A DNA stretch of 64,000 nucleotides from Ornithodoros turicata (lineage: Eukaryota > Arthropoda > Arachnida > Ixodida > Argasidae). How positions within the stretch are numbered: position 1 is the first letter of the stretch; each line of letters opens with the position of its first letter. Shown piece after piece: positions 52,020 to 63,889 of the stretch. The position numbers and the translations under genes are program-made. Below the pieces are notes generated by a model. That model was given only the letters and a program-made list of their open reading frames with translations. It made no database searches and was not told the origin of the DNA. Location of the stretch: positions 87,262,273 to 87,326,272 of the forward strand of contig NC_088201.1 in the NCBI RefSeq assembly GCF_037126465.1. Direction: 5' to 3'.

Positions 52020-53760
52020 TGCTTCGGTTCTTAGGTGTCGGAAACAGAAAACTCTACCGGCGTAAAACTGAATTGCGTGGAAAATGCGCGGAAAAGCACG
52101 CTCGTAATTTCCTTTTTTGCTGTTTGTCATTTTTCTTGACGTACAGGTGTGCAAGGCGGCAATGTTTGTGTGACACCGTGAGTGTACTTTGCATTTATAA
52201 TTCGGTATGTGCCCGTGAGATGGCGCTGATGGCAGGCAACAAAACGATGAAAGCGCGAAGGATCATTGCAAAGGGTCGAACGGACAGTGTGGCGCGAGCC
52301 GTAAACGCGTTTATGAGAAATCGGTTCGTGCTTTCAATTTTGAGCTTTATTTATGAGCTTTTCTTTATATTTTTCTGTGTGTTCGTGTGCTCGATATGCG
52401 AAATGATAATTCGCATTTCAATATGCTGCTTTTGCTCGTGAGCTGTGGGGGTGGTAATGATACCGCAAATGAGATAGTTTTACTCAACAAACAGTGAACT
52501 TTGATCGATGAGTTTTTTGTGTGCACACCGCTACGTTGCAATAACATTGATTGTACGACGTACGGCTCGGACGACGCTTCAAAAAGCCCGCCACTTTCAC
52601 GCATACGATGCCGCGATCGGCGCAGAGAAACCGTGTTACGCGGTGCTTTTCTATCATTATTAAACAAAAACGAAGAAAGATATGAATTTTTTGTTGTGAC
52701 GAGCACATACAGACTTTATACAACACAATAAACGGAAATGCACATGCGGACCCATCACGAAACCCATCGCCGCTCAAAGTAATCGATCCTCTTTCGCTAC
52801 ATTACTTTTCAGCTTTGAAACTAATCTTTTACGTCATTGTTACGTCAAAATGACGTAGGGTCACGGTCCGAGATTAGGGCCGAGAGGCTGCGAAGGAAAA
52901 CTAGGTATAAATTTCAATTGAAACGGGCGGGATTTAAGGGCGGAGTATTTCGTGGCAGCCCCGCCCTACAGCTTGTGACGTAAAGTAATCGAGGTCGATT
53001 AATTTTGACGAGGATAGGGCCCCAGGGACGGGTATTCATTACAGTTTCCATTTTCGTTACTGCTAATCTGCCCAAGTGCTGCTTCGGTGTCACGTGAACA
53101 CACTACACAAGTAATTTTATGTCATTGGGATGGGCACATCTTGAAAGATTCTTTTTTAAAATGTAGGAACATTCTCACAGTCTGCATTCACTCTCGGTCC
53201 AGCAACTCAACATAGGCATAACCTTGATCCAATGTCGTATTCATAATCGGACACTCTCAGTAGTAAATAATAGCCATGGTGAAGTGAAAAACTGTAAAAA
53301 TACGAGTAAATAACAAAAAAAAATTGTAGGCCGTCCTACTCGCGCTATGGTGGAGTATATAGTCATGTGTTGATGTAATGGACTTATGAGAACTGGGACG
53401 ACGTAAGCAAGGGGTGCACCCTCGAGATCCAATATTGCACTTTATTTCCATGCTCTCGCGTAGTACTTAGAACATTAGAGGGAATGAAGTCATCAAAATA
53501 CAAAAATAAAATTAAAAGTAACTGAAATGTCGTCGCACAACAGGAATAGCCACAATCCAAATTCAATAACGAACACTCATTTTCGTTTCCGGTAATGAAG
53601 GGCCATTCTTATACCTCTTCACTGTTAAGGCATACGTTGTAGGCACCTTACATCGCGCAGGTCTGCGTTCACGGGTAGAATGAAGTGGCAGGAGACGTCT
53701 CTATCTGACAGAACTCTGTATAGTGTGGAGTGAACTGCAGCATAATTTGTGTGCACATAA
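52020..53760. other. No gene recognised
   Basis: A frame at 52013-52441 ends in a hydrophobic cysteine-rich stretch, probably from T-rich DNA. GC-rich CCGCCC/GGGCGG pairs occur near 52930-52970, inside the right TIR of the 47.7-53.0 kb candidate. Otherwise nothing. Confidence 0.3.
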
Positions 53761-53761
53761 G

Positions 53762-54054
53762 CACATTAATAACAATAATAATAATAATTGGGGTTTTGCG
53801 TAGCGAGACAACTGAGATCATGAGTGACGCCACAGTGGTCGGTCTGTGGATTGCTTTTGCCCACCTGGGGGTTCTTTAACATGTGATGAAAAGCTCATCA
53901 CACGGCACCCCGTATTTAACGTGCCTCATGGAAGATAGCATGTCTAAGCAACTTGTACCCTTCCACCAAGTTGCTGGCATCCTCAACAGAGTTCTAACCC
54001 GCAATCTCGGGATCAGAAGGCGAACACGCTACCGACTGAGCCACCGAGGCCGGA
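53762..54054 (-). mobile_element. tRNA-derived SINE with target duplication
   Basis: On the minus strand it begins CCGGCCTCGGTGGCTCAGTC (A box GTGGCTCAGTCGG, B-box-like GCGGGTTAGAACT), has the conserved body word CACGTTAAATACGGGGTGCC and later GTTAAAGAACCCCCAGGTGG, and ends in an (ATT)n tail. It is flanked by CACATAAG at 53754-53761 and 54055-54062. The body word is shared with SINEs widespread in ticks and other chelicerates. Confidence 0.85.
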
Positions 54055-54601
54055 CACATAAGAACAGTAAGCTGGGATAAGCGCAGGATTTTCATCTCAG
54101 GCTGTGATGGATTTCCATAGGGGTGTGTGACACACACAGTATCGTTTTGGGCTCTCTTTTTACAGGTATCCCGTTGTGTGGAGGATTAGATTTCTCAGGG
54201 TATAGCGAGAGAAGTGCTGGGCAGATCCTCAGTACAAGCACTGCTCCAACAAATTGGTATTTCTCAAACGTATTAGAAAGGCCCCCTTTGTCAGATTAAT
54301 CAGAGCACCTCTATTCTCCTCTAACTCACTTTTCCATCCTTTACACCAAAAAGAGGTACATCTTTCAAAGCTCCTTCTCCTGAAGCTGTACATGTGCAGG
54401 TTGACCACCTACAAAATGAAAAAGCAGGAACTTTGGACAGGCATCATGCCTAAATACGAGAAAGGAAGCATGTACTAAAAAAGGGCAGGTGTTTGTTGGA
54501 ACACATGGGACATAATGAGACATTGGAACGCACAGGAACAGAAGAAATACACGAAACGAGCTCACTACCAATACTCAATTGAAGAAGGGGGCACATACAT
54601 A

Positions 54602-55640
54602 CCGGGTGTCCCACCGAAATCCCCCGGATGGATAATTCGTGAACAGGTGGCGCCATCGAAGAAATTTCTTTTTGGTAAAGATCCTTGGTACATTGGCTAT
54701 GAACTGAGTAGTGAGCGGCTCATTTGCATAAGGCCATACGCTCACTAATTAAATAAACATCCTAACTTTTACAATTTACTTTGCACACTTAAGGAACCTC
54801 TGTTTTACGCATCGGGACCTTCAGCGAAGAATATTGCAAGAAAAAAAAACATTTCAGCGGCATCGACGCTTAGTGCTTTTTCCTAGTAATTAATCGGATT
54901 TTCCTAGTAATAATATCGTACATATTTCTTGCACAGAGCAGTGCACCAATGCGCTCTTTGGATCAGTTATCCGGCTGTCAATGTCGTGTTCATCCGCCTG
55001 GTTGACACACGAGGGCGACGGAAGACTAGGAAGAGCCACAAGAGATGCTTTAATATTCCTTATCAAAGCGACTCGTAAGCAGCGCTGGCGGTTCTGTCGT
55101 TCCGAGATACAGAGTGCTGTTATGATGCATGATAACGAATGCGCCACGAGCGCTGTGAACTTGTGGGATACACTCTTAACAATTAGGTGGTAGTGGTGGT
55201 GGTGAAAATTAACCACACCACATAGCACGCTCTTAGCCAACCATCATCCCGAATGACAACATTTTCGCCCAGTTTGTTGAAAATGGGAGACGGAGACTGT
55301 AAAGGAGGAGAAGGAACACAAAAGCGTCTCCTGCGGTCTTGCGGCTGTTCCTTATCTTCCGTCACCCCCGTGTGCCAACCAGGCGGATGAACACGAAATT
55401 GACAGCCAGATAGCTGATCCAAAGAGCACAATGGTGCACTGCTCCGCGCAAGAAATATGTAAACAGAAACCAATTAATTACTCGTAAAATCTTGAAGTGT
55501 CGACGCGGTTTTCTTCTTGCAATATCTCTCGCTGAAGGTCCCGATGCGTAAAACAGAGGTTCCGTAAGCGTGCAAAGTAAAATTTAAAAGTTAGGATGTT
55601 TATTTAATTAGTGAGTGTATGCAAATGGTGGGACACCCGG
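54602..55640. mobile_element. Large foldback element with TA target sites
   Basis: Starts CCGGGTGTCCCACC and ends GGTGGGACACCCGG, flanked by TA at 54600-54601 and 55641-55642. Arms of up to about 280 bp pair (for example TAATTAAATAAACATCCTAA on the left with its complement near 55600, and GTTCATCCGCCTGGTTG near 54988 with 55375-55392). The centre holds another MITE fragment. Confidence 0.85.
55171..55330. mobile_element. Partial copy of the 46917 MITE, nested
   Basis: CACTCTTA after TA, then ACCACATAGCACGCTCTTAG and CCAACCATCATCCCGAATGA, match the left arm of the MITE at 46917-47153, with a short GGTGGTAGTGGTGG change near the start. The right arm is missing. It lies in the loop of the 54602-55640 foldback element, so it inserted there later or is part of its loop. 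Confidence 0.7.
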
Positions 55641-55649
55641 TATACACAG

Positions 55650-56345
55650 TTGTGACATCATAAGAACACTGAAAATAAAACCATGTTTCCTTCAACTTAA
55701 ATGACAGTTGAAGAAGAAAGGGACTTTAAACATAATGGGGATGAAATTTAAAGTTAGGAGAAGATGAATTACCTCAGGTGAGCCCTATACAGCCCTCCCT
55801 CCCTCAACGATCACGTAAGTTGGACACATGGTTTTATATACAGTGTTTTTATTATGTCACATATCGTTATGTCAGGAAAGCGTGGACAGGATGAACAATG
55901 GGACAAAAGAGACCTCAGGCTTAATGGGGTCGCAAAATTAGCTCACCTTAGTACAATGCAAATACCTTGATGAGCAGCTGCATCTCGTCCCTCTGAAGAC
56001 AGTCAAACAGGAGAGGCGTCACAGGCTGAACTGCAATATTGCTTCTGCGGTAGAGTCGGAACATCACACATGTCATCCACTGCACAAGTTTTGTTGTCCA
56101 GAAAACTAGGGCCACCCGCAGGCCCCTCTGTCACATCCAGCACCTCATGTGAAGCTGAGGAAGACATCCAAAAACGAAAGTTTTGGATGTCTTTTTACAA
56201 ATGTCATTTTACAAATTGACACAACAAACATTTCAAGGAAACATACCAGAACCAGTGCCCATGCAAACACGACTTTCATCCTTGCTTTTCGCTGTTTCAG
56301 CAAGATACGAAAACTTTTCTGCGAGAATTTCTGAAATCATTAAAT
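55650..56345. other. No gene recognised
   Basis: A short hairpin (AAGACATCCAAAAACG...GTTTTGGATGTCTT, about 56161-56194) is present. Short frames only. Confidence 0.35.
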
Positions 56346-56350
56346 GTGAG

Positions 56351-57012
56351 CAAGCTGACGATACAGGTGAGACACAAGGCGTTATCCAAGTCGCGCCACA
56401 CCACCGTCACGTAGCATTCTGTGTCACAAATCAAACCAAGGCACAAAACAATACCAATACATGAAAAAAGGTGACAATCTTGGTCTAATTACGACGTAAT
56501 ACCGGACTTGTGCGCGAAGGTAATTCAAAGAAATGAATGTGGCACTTGCTTCCGCAGAGAACACCGTGTACCATGCTAGCAATGCATGCAAAAAAGCGCT
56601 CGAGTGCTCCCACATATATTGATGACAACACTACCAGTGTACTATAACATGTTCTTTCAAGCACATTATGCACTCAAACTGTATTTGCCACCAGGTAACA
56701 TGCAAGTGAGCTCGATTGAACCTCGGAAGAGCGATCAAGCAACCTGCATCCAGTGCTCGTTTTGAACAAAAAGACACTTCATAATGGTCAACTAAATATA
56801 CAGAATGGACGCCTATTTATTCCTTGATAAAGAATTACTCACCTGTAGAAATTTAGGCCCTGTATCCTTGCCAGTACGGTTGGTACGACCGTAATTGCAA
56901 GAAGTTGCCATGATCGCTGCGGCGACTGTTGTGGGTACAGTAAGATGGCGGCCGGTTTCCTCACGCTCGCGCTCCCCATCCGCGATCCAGCCTTTTACAA
57001 TCGAGATCAGTG
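56351..57012. repeat. Segmental duplication copy B (about 660 bp)
   Basis: Aligns with 51353-52015 at high identity with small indels. It is directly joined at 57012 to a foldback element. Confidence 0.9.
56843..56911 (-). CDS. Possible THAP-like first exon, copy B
   Basis: Copy of the 51846-51914 exon with the same 69-nt length, ATG and GTGAGT donor. Two residues differ (D for V and L for I in KDTGPKFLQ). It keeps the same arginine in place of the second THAP-type cysteine and the same AAGATGGCGGCC upstream (56943-56954). Preservation of the frame in both copies could be selection or recency. Confidence 0.3.
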
Positions 57013-57468
57013 GGGTGGACGACTGCGCTCTTAGCGACACACAGCGGTAGTTTCGGTATGACTACTGTTGTATGTGCCCGCAAAGTGAGTTGGATTTTAC
57101 TGTTTTGCTCGCCAACAACACGTGATTCAACGATTGTTGAGACAGGGAGCTCTCCGCTATCATCGTGATACCAAGGATGAATCATAGTGGTAACACTTTA
57201 CGGTGTATTGCTTTTATTGGAAAGCCATGATATGTAGACAAGAGAAAGAAAGGTATCTGGTAAACAGTTGCTTTATTATGGACGACGCGTGACGAGCTGA
57301 TAAACAACTGACGCTGACATGATAATTGATTGATTGATAAACAACTGACGTGAGTCACGAGTTGTTGACGAGCACAACAGTTGAATCCAACTCACTTCGC
57401 GAGCACATACAACAGTAATCATACAGAAACTACCGCTGTGTGTCGCTAAGAGCGCAGTCGTCCACCCC
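57012..57468. mobile_element. Foldback element, about 110-bp arms
   Basis: Left arm 57012-57119 (GGGGTGGACGACTGCGCTCT...) and right arm 57355-57468 (...AGAGCGCAGTCGTCCACCCC) are reverse complements with a few mismatches. Internal GATAAACAACTGACG repeats occur at about 57298 and 57340. Its left end coincides with the end of duplication copy B. Confidence 0.8.
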
Positions 57469-57469
57469 T

Positions 57470-58170
57470 CTGAGGCAGTGAACTGGCCTGATTTCGCCAG
57501 CTTCCGCTTGCCGCTAGGGTGTCGTACCGAGGAGAAAATACACCGCTCGCGTGTTCCGTAAACTTTTGGCGGAACCTGTACCTCGCAACACGCCTTACAA
57601 CCAACGCGTTTACCCTGTTTACCGTTGTTTACAATTGACATGTGAATCGGAAAGGGTTAACACCACATGTGCTTCCCGTGGTTGGACGATGATGATGATC
57701 GTGTTGGAATGTCGACTGATGATAGTCATAGCGATCGCGACGCTGTTCATCACACGTGAAGTTTCGATTTCGATTATTCTTTGCATTCCCTTGTGTGTGG
57801 GGGGGGGGCTTTTTCTCTTTCTTTTTTTTTCGTTTTCAACGCAAGTAGATTACAGGATTTACTTTTCACGAAAAAGAAGCAAGCTCTGTGCTATACTCAC
57901 CATATATTCCTCTCGCTCATACTCTTGTTTTATCGCGAACGAAGTTCGAAACACTTACAGTTCTAAATAAAATAACCTCCCGCAATAAGGCTGGCAGAAA
58001 AAAGAAATCATCTGGTTTTGGTCTAGTGATTCTGCAGACCACGTTTAACTTCATCGTCATCACCATCATGTGTTATTGTATGGCCGACGCGCGGTTTTTG
58101 CAGTGGGTTTTTCTTTTCACTCGGAGCGTGGCAGCTTGATCTTTCACGCATGTTGCTTGCTAATGTGAAC
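57470..58170. other. Upstream region of the transposase gene
   Basis: Contains a (T/G)-rich GTGTGGGGGGGGG and T-tract near 57795-57835. Short frames only. A promoter was not identified. Confidence 0.3.
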
Positions 58171-58172
58171 TC

Positions 58173-59956
58173 ATGAACATGTCTCACGTTCCCCAAAAGC
58201 AACGAAGAAAAACGTACTTGGAGAAAGGTGCACCGTTCATCGTACCGAGGTATACGCGTCTGCGAAGAGACCGGCAAAGTGGCCTCGGTCAGAGAGACAC
58301 CGTTCACCGTGAACGTCAAGAAATTGAAGATGAGGCGTTCTTTCAGCCTCCCCAGCTAGAAGAGACGGTGCGCCAACCAGGTCCATCAAGTGAGACTATG
58401 TATCAACCAGGTCCAGCGAATGAGACGATGTATCAGCCAGCCGCGTGTGAGACGGTAACTGAGGTAACCGCTGTTTCTCAAAGTGACGACGAAGGTGTCG
58501 CGCAAGGCTTTGCCACACCAGATACAGCCGCCGAAGACAATCCCCACGACCGCGACGACTTTATTGATGACTTGATGCTCTCCAGCGCTGAAGATGAGGC
58601 TGATATTCAACGCGATTGGTCCACGACGCCTTCGCAGGAGGACGTTGACATGATCTCAACGCATCTGGAGGAATTCCGGACTGTTACTTTGCCGTCATTG
58701 ACTACCACTGTTGCCGACGCCATGACTATGATTCTGGCTTTTGTTACTTCGTATGGTCTCTCATGGACTGCTTTGGGTGACTTACTTAGCCTTATAAATG
58801 CCTTGTACGGTGCATCAAGTGTCCTACCAGCGAGCAAGTACATATTTAGGAAGCTGTGGAAGTGTAAGGTGGAGAAACTTTCGAAGTATCACTTCTACTG
58901 CAAATATTGTGGAGCAGAACTAAAGTATCCCCCCGGCAGTGACATTTCTACATGTCCTACACCAGCCTGCAGCAAGCAGCACAAGCTATCACAAGTCAAA
59001 GCCGATGGCTCTTTTTTCACAATGTTGGACTTCAAAAGTCAGGTACAGCATGTTGTTAAGCTTATGGGGAGTGACCTTTATTCGAATCTTCTGAGGTTGC
59101 GAGACGAAGCGAACACTGGAACCGTTGTGACGGACATGTCGAGCGCAATGCACCAACGGGAACTTAGGCGTGACGGGGACATCAGGTGGTGCGACCTGAC
59201 TGTGACGTTTAATACGGACGGCAGTCCTGTTTTTAAGTCATCGAGAAGTTCAATATGGCCGGTGCAGTTTGTGATGAATGAGCTGCCATCCTCTGTACGC
59301 TTCAAAAACCCAGCTGTGGCAGGGCTGTGGTTCGGTCCACATCACCCAAACATGCCCCTCTTCCTGTCCAAATATCTTGAAGAACTGAACGGAACCACAA
59401 TAACCTGGCACCAGAATGAAGAGACTGTTACATCCCGTGTGTACGCCACCTGTTGCTGTGTTGACAGCCCAGCACGAGCAGCAGTGCAGAACTGCGTTCT
59501 CTTCAACGGTTACTTCGGCTGCCCCTGGTGTTTTGCGCCTGGTAACCATGATGGCAGTAAGTGCATCATCGCATGTGCTTGACGATTATTATTAGGAGGC
59601 CCTAATAGTAATCCACTGGCATGTCCACTTATTTAGAATAATAAATTATGTTTATGTTGTCTTACAGTAATCAAACTAGTTTGTAGGTTACTTTTCAGAT
59701 ACCATGCGTTGCCCATACAACGGAGCAGAAGAGGAGAGAACTTCAGATCTTGTTGCTGATGATATGCGACTGGCCCTTGAAAGTGACTGCACAGTGAACG
59801 GGATCAAGGGCCCTTCACCACTTATGAACCTTCAGCACTTCGACCTCGTGTGGAGCTTCAGCGTGGAGTATATGCACGCTGTTCTCCTCGGTGTCACAAG
59901 ACAGCTTGCTGACTGCTGGCTGGATAGTACAAACTCTGAGGAGCACTACTACATAG
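58173..59956 (+). CDS. TNP2/EnSpm-like transposase gene, 5' two exons
   Basis: Exon 1 (58173-59541, ATG, GT donor) and exon 2 (59699-59956, TTTTCAG acceptor, GTGAGT donor) join in phase 1. The N-terminus is acidic and carries short QPGP.ETMYQPGPANETMY repeats. A zinc-ribbon-like YCKYCGAELKYPPGSDISTC follows. The core has TFNTDGSPVFKSSRSSIWPV, AGLWFGPHHPNMPLFLSKYL and FGCPWCFAPG; exon 2 has GPSPLMNLQHFDLVWSFSVE and YMHAVLLGVTRQL. These are hallmarks of the animal EnSpm/CACTA-related transposases. No C-terminal exons (FEAKH-type) are seen by 64 kb, so the copy may be truncated or continue beyond the window. Both exons lack internal stops. Confidence 0.75.
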
Positions 59957-60009
59957 GTGAGTTCATAACTTCTCTCTATGTTGCTGTTTTTGTGAGCACA
60001 GATAGGTTT

Positions 60010-60425
60010 TAACATAAAGTATAAATGAGATTGTGTATGAGATATGTTCAGAGATTAACTGAACATTTTGGATTACGCGGCAACGGTGCCGTCTTAGTGA
60101 CGTGATATCAAAACTAATTCGTCATGCATAGTGGAGAACATTTCAGAGGAAGTTTTCCAGGACTGTTAAACACAGCTGGGAAAAGCGATAGGAGAGGGGA
60201 GTACTTTGAAGGAGACAAGGATCAATAATCCATAAGTTCAATAGCAAAAATTTTAAAAATAAAGTTATGTTACTTGACCAACAAACCTCGTAAGCGCAGG
60301 CCAGCTGATGCTTAAAATTATCACCTGAAAAACTCTTTGCCTATGCACAAGTAAGGATGAAAAAGCAGGCATGATTGAAGCAAACAAAAGGATTAATTTA
60401 GAGGAGTCAAGACACATATTGAGAC
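60010..60425. other. Intron or downstream DNA, no exon recognised
   Basis: AT-rich with no splice-bounded coding block resembling the expected transposase C-terminus. Confidence 0.35.
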
Positions 60426-60426
60426 G

Positions 60427-61118
60427 ATGTTTCACGAAAAATGAGCCAAAGTTTTAAAAACAATGGTTCATCACACACCAAAAAGATGGACTGCATAGTG
60501 TTACCAGTGGTGTGGAGATACTGAAATTGTTTTTGTTTCATAATTAAGTATTCATGATGTGAACTTAATTAGTCATTTGTTAATTATAAGGATTACAGCC
60601 AAAATGCCAATGGGAAAGTTTAAGCAGGCCATGCAATGACACGAAACCTGTTGATTGCAACTTTGTGCCTCAAACAGATATATTTTTTCATTTTTTATTC
60701 TCGGCTCCAAAAAATAACTTTAGGGCTTGCAAAAAAAAAATCGACGTGGAACTTCTCGCAGACGTGCCAGATCACAACCCTCTTGAGTGTCCTGTTATCG
60801 CATGAAGACTAGGCACAGTTCACAGTTGCAAGCCGGAAAGCCTGGGGAGCTTGGGAAAAACGCATCAGTTAATGCACAAAGTTGCAGTCAACAGGTTTTG
60901 TGTCATTGCAATGCCCGCTATAACTTTCTCGTTGACATTTTGGCTGTAATCCTTATAATTAACAAATGACTAATTACTTTCACATCATGAATAATTAATT
61001 AAAATCAAAAAGAATTTCAGTATCTTCACACGACTGGTAAAACTAGAACACTAGGCAGTCCTTTTTGGTGTGCGATGAACCTTTTTCTTTCAAGTACTTT
61101 GGCTCATTTTTCATGAAA
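60427..61118. mobile_element. Long inverted-repeat element, about 245-bp arms
   Basis: Left arm about 60427-60672 (GATGTTTCACGAAAAATGAGCC at the outer end) and right arm about 60873-61118 (GGCTCATTTTTCATGAAACATC) are reverse complements with scattered mismatches, including the inner CAATGACACRAAACCTGTTG. The spacer is about 200 bp. Sits within the putative next intron of the transposase gene. Confidence 0.8.
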
Positions 61119-61379
61119 CATCCTGCAGAAACGTACATAAGAAAATGTGGAGAAAGAAGGAAAAGGGAATCTCCTAATTAAACAGAAGGTTACAAAGTAC
61201 CACAAATTAGTCACTTGGCTTGGCATACAGCATAACAAGTTGACCTCCTTGCAAGTCCCATTTTTCCCACCTGCTAAAAAGGCACCGATTTGTCTCATAG
61301 CATGTTTCATTACCAGTATTTCTTTATTTTCAATGTTAGGAAAAATGGAGCATTATTATTACTATTTTTAATTTAATTT

Positions 61380-61500
61380 AGATACTATTACCTGTAGCAA
61401 TGTGTCACTCTTAAATAGGACCCTTATGACTTTAAATGGGACTCATATGATTTCAAATGAGACCCATATGAACCCACATGCGATTTTTCAATAGGCGCAT
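61380..61500. repeat. Short degenerate repeats of GGGACTCATATGA type
   Basis: GGACCCTTATGACTTTAAAT, GGGACTCATATGATTTCAAA and GAGACCCATATGAACC follow each other, a degenerate tandem of about 22 bp. They are similar in style to the GGACC/GGATCC words at the window end. Confidence 0.5.
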
Positions 61501-63880
61501 TCCTTTCAGTGCTATTTAAGCACAAACTTCGACAGCAGTGCGCAACCGGTCGAGGTGGCGGTTGAACCCCATCAAGCGACATTGCGGTGTCGATGGGGTT
61601 CTCGGTCTAATGTCTAGGACTAAACCGGTTCTATCAGGACGCGGTTTGTTGTGACGAATTCCCCAATCCTTCGCCTTCACGTGCACACTCACGGCTTGCA
61701 GGAAATCCTAAAAGTAGTCGAGACACTTAGAAATTCCAGGCCTCCGTCTGCACTTCTGATACATTCGGAGCTCCGCAACATTCGCCCCGCTAGTCAGGTC
61801 GACGCCAGAATTTCCGTCCTAGTACGATTGAGTCGCTCTACGATCGGTCAAATGGAACCATGGGTCGGTCTTTAGCGGTTCGGGGGTTCTGGGCAGAGAC
61901 GCGTTCGTAAGTCTGTTTTTCTAAACTTTCAGGCCCTTTTTCGGAAGGAAGCCTGCGTCTGACAGTCATCATCATTCTGGATTTCATCTTTCTGGAGTGT
62001 ACTCGCCTCAACTCGAAACGTGGCAAAATTTACTACAGCTGTCAAAGTCTTCTCGTTCTCGAGCTACCGGTTTCTGTGTTTACACTCCTCCCAATACATG
62101 GGACTGCCGGCTGTTTTTTCCCTAAAACCGTTTCCATTGCACCTACAGAGTCGTGTTTGACATAGTTTTGAAGCTCTTGATGTGCTCTTTCCAACCGCGT
62201 TAATCCCGTAAGCGCGCGGCTTTTCGTTCCCCAGATATGGGCTTTGGAGTTGGAGGGTCATGGCGCTGGCGCCAGCAAGTCTGGGTGATACCGCTTGAAG
62301 ACGCTTCCGTGGGTGCCGTTCCTTTAGTGCCTTAATCTCGCTTACCTAACGTCCAATTTACTGGAAATTTTGGATGCGTGTTCTTCGTTCATTGCTCTAC
62401 AACTTTTCAATTCGCACCTCCCGTCTATTTACTACAGGTTATGGCGTTATTCCCGAAATTCCTTAGGCTGACTCTCCTTCTGCAACCTTCGTCCCTGTTT
62501 TTAGGTTTGAACCCCGTGGGAGATCTGAATCACCTAGTAACGGATTCGTGCACTCCGAACACCGAACGGCTAGAAACTTGCGTGATCTTTCTATCTCTCT
62601 CCATTCTCGAGTGAGGACAAGATGGCAACAGCGGCTAGTTATACAAGGGGCTGGGGGCATTTTTTTCGATGTCGGTTGTTTGTTGGCATAGAAATGTGAT
62701 TGATGACTTATTTTGACGGGAAAAATGTCCTTTTTCCAATGGCACTGGTCGCCCGTACGCACGACTTTCTGCTTTCTGGATGTAGCACGAGGAGAGCATG
62801 GTGGAGAGCCGTTACAGCCAGGCGGCGCCCTTGAAGCTTAGAATTCCCATAGCTCATTTGGAAGGGAAATCTTAGAAGCGTTCGGACGCATGTCCACAGA
62901 GCTCTCGTTCTGGAAGCGTCTTTCGTCGTAGTTTTGGTGGTTTTGGTGCCCCGCAGTGCTGTGATTGTATTTCATGCCTTACTAGTGGTGTCTGGACCTG
63001 TTTCTGTGTGTGTACCTTGGAAGAGCGAAAGCTGTTGGATTTCGTGAATTGAAGGTTAGTTGTGTGCATGTACTGCCATGTTTCGTGCACCTTTTGCTTT
63101 ATATTCTTCCTAGCGTGTGGGTTCCTATAACTTTATCTGCTCAGTGCGATTATTACCCTATTGTTACCTATTGCCTTATGCTCCATCTGTAGTCTTGTGC
63201 TCTTACCCTGTTGGTTAAGCTGTATCATCACTTAACATCAGGTTGATATCATGTGTGATGCTTCAGCGGCCCTGCTACAGGGTACCAGTGCTCTAAAGAT
63301 ACAGATCTTCCTTTTTTGGTTATTAATGCATAATAACTCAGCTTGGGTCATGCATATTTTCCCCCGAGTGTGGAAGAAATATGCACAGAATGTAAATAAT
63401 CGCGGATATTATAACTCAACGTGCATTGTTTTCACCCTGTTCAGGTAATGCCTTACTGACACCCTTGCTGTAGCCCCAGTTGTCATAGTTAATTGATCTT
63501 ACTGCTAACAAACAAAACAATTGTCTTTGGACCTCAAGTAACAGCATATGTGGGAAGTCTGGTTAACCTGTGCACAAGTTTTGGCACATTTTATGTGACA
63601 CACAATGTATTATCCCTTGTTTAATCTAGTTTCCTAACTCGCTTTATTGTTTCAGATGCCTCCAAGAAATATATCTTAGAGCTATCATCTAGCATGATCT
63701 GTAAAGGTGTTGAAGATGCTGTACATCAGGCAAGAGTGTGATTGTTCAACAGACATGTCAGAGGGATGATGAATGATATAAATAAAAAAAAGAATCTGCA
63801 TGATTTGTTATTTCCTAATATACACAGCACAATAGGGTGTAGAAATTATACAGGATCACCACGAGATACTTGGACCTATT
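61500..63880. other. No gene recognised
   Basis: Contains a hairpin AACCCCATCAAGCGACA...TGTCGATGGGGTT (about 61565-61602). Short frames on both strands lack motifs. A TTTCAG|ATGCCTCC acceptor-like site at about 63657 followed by AATAAA (about 63779) could be a terminal exon but encodes only seven codons before a stop. Confidence 0.3.
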
Positions 63881-63889
63881 TGCATGTAG

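Larger units (their letters stand above)
47702..53023. mobile_element. Candidate 5.3-kb element defined by 41-bp inverted repeats
   Basis: GGGGCCCTATCCTGGTCAAA at 47702 and the reverse complement of 52983-53023 (GGGGCCCTATCCTCGTCAAA) match over about 41 bp with few differences, ending in CCTCGATTACTT. A convincing target duplication was not found (both sides have CAGG-like bases). Contents: a promoter-like block and short exon at 47.93-48.06 kb, a LINE fragment at 49.1-50.1 kb, and the copy A duplication with a THAP-like exon. No complete transposase is seen, so it may be two solo ends or a decayed element. Confidence 0.45.
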
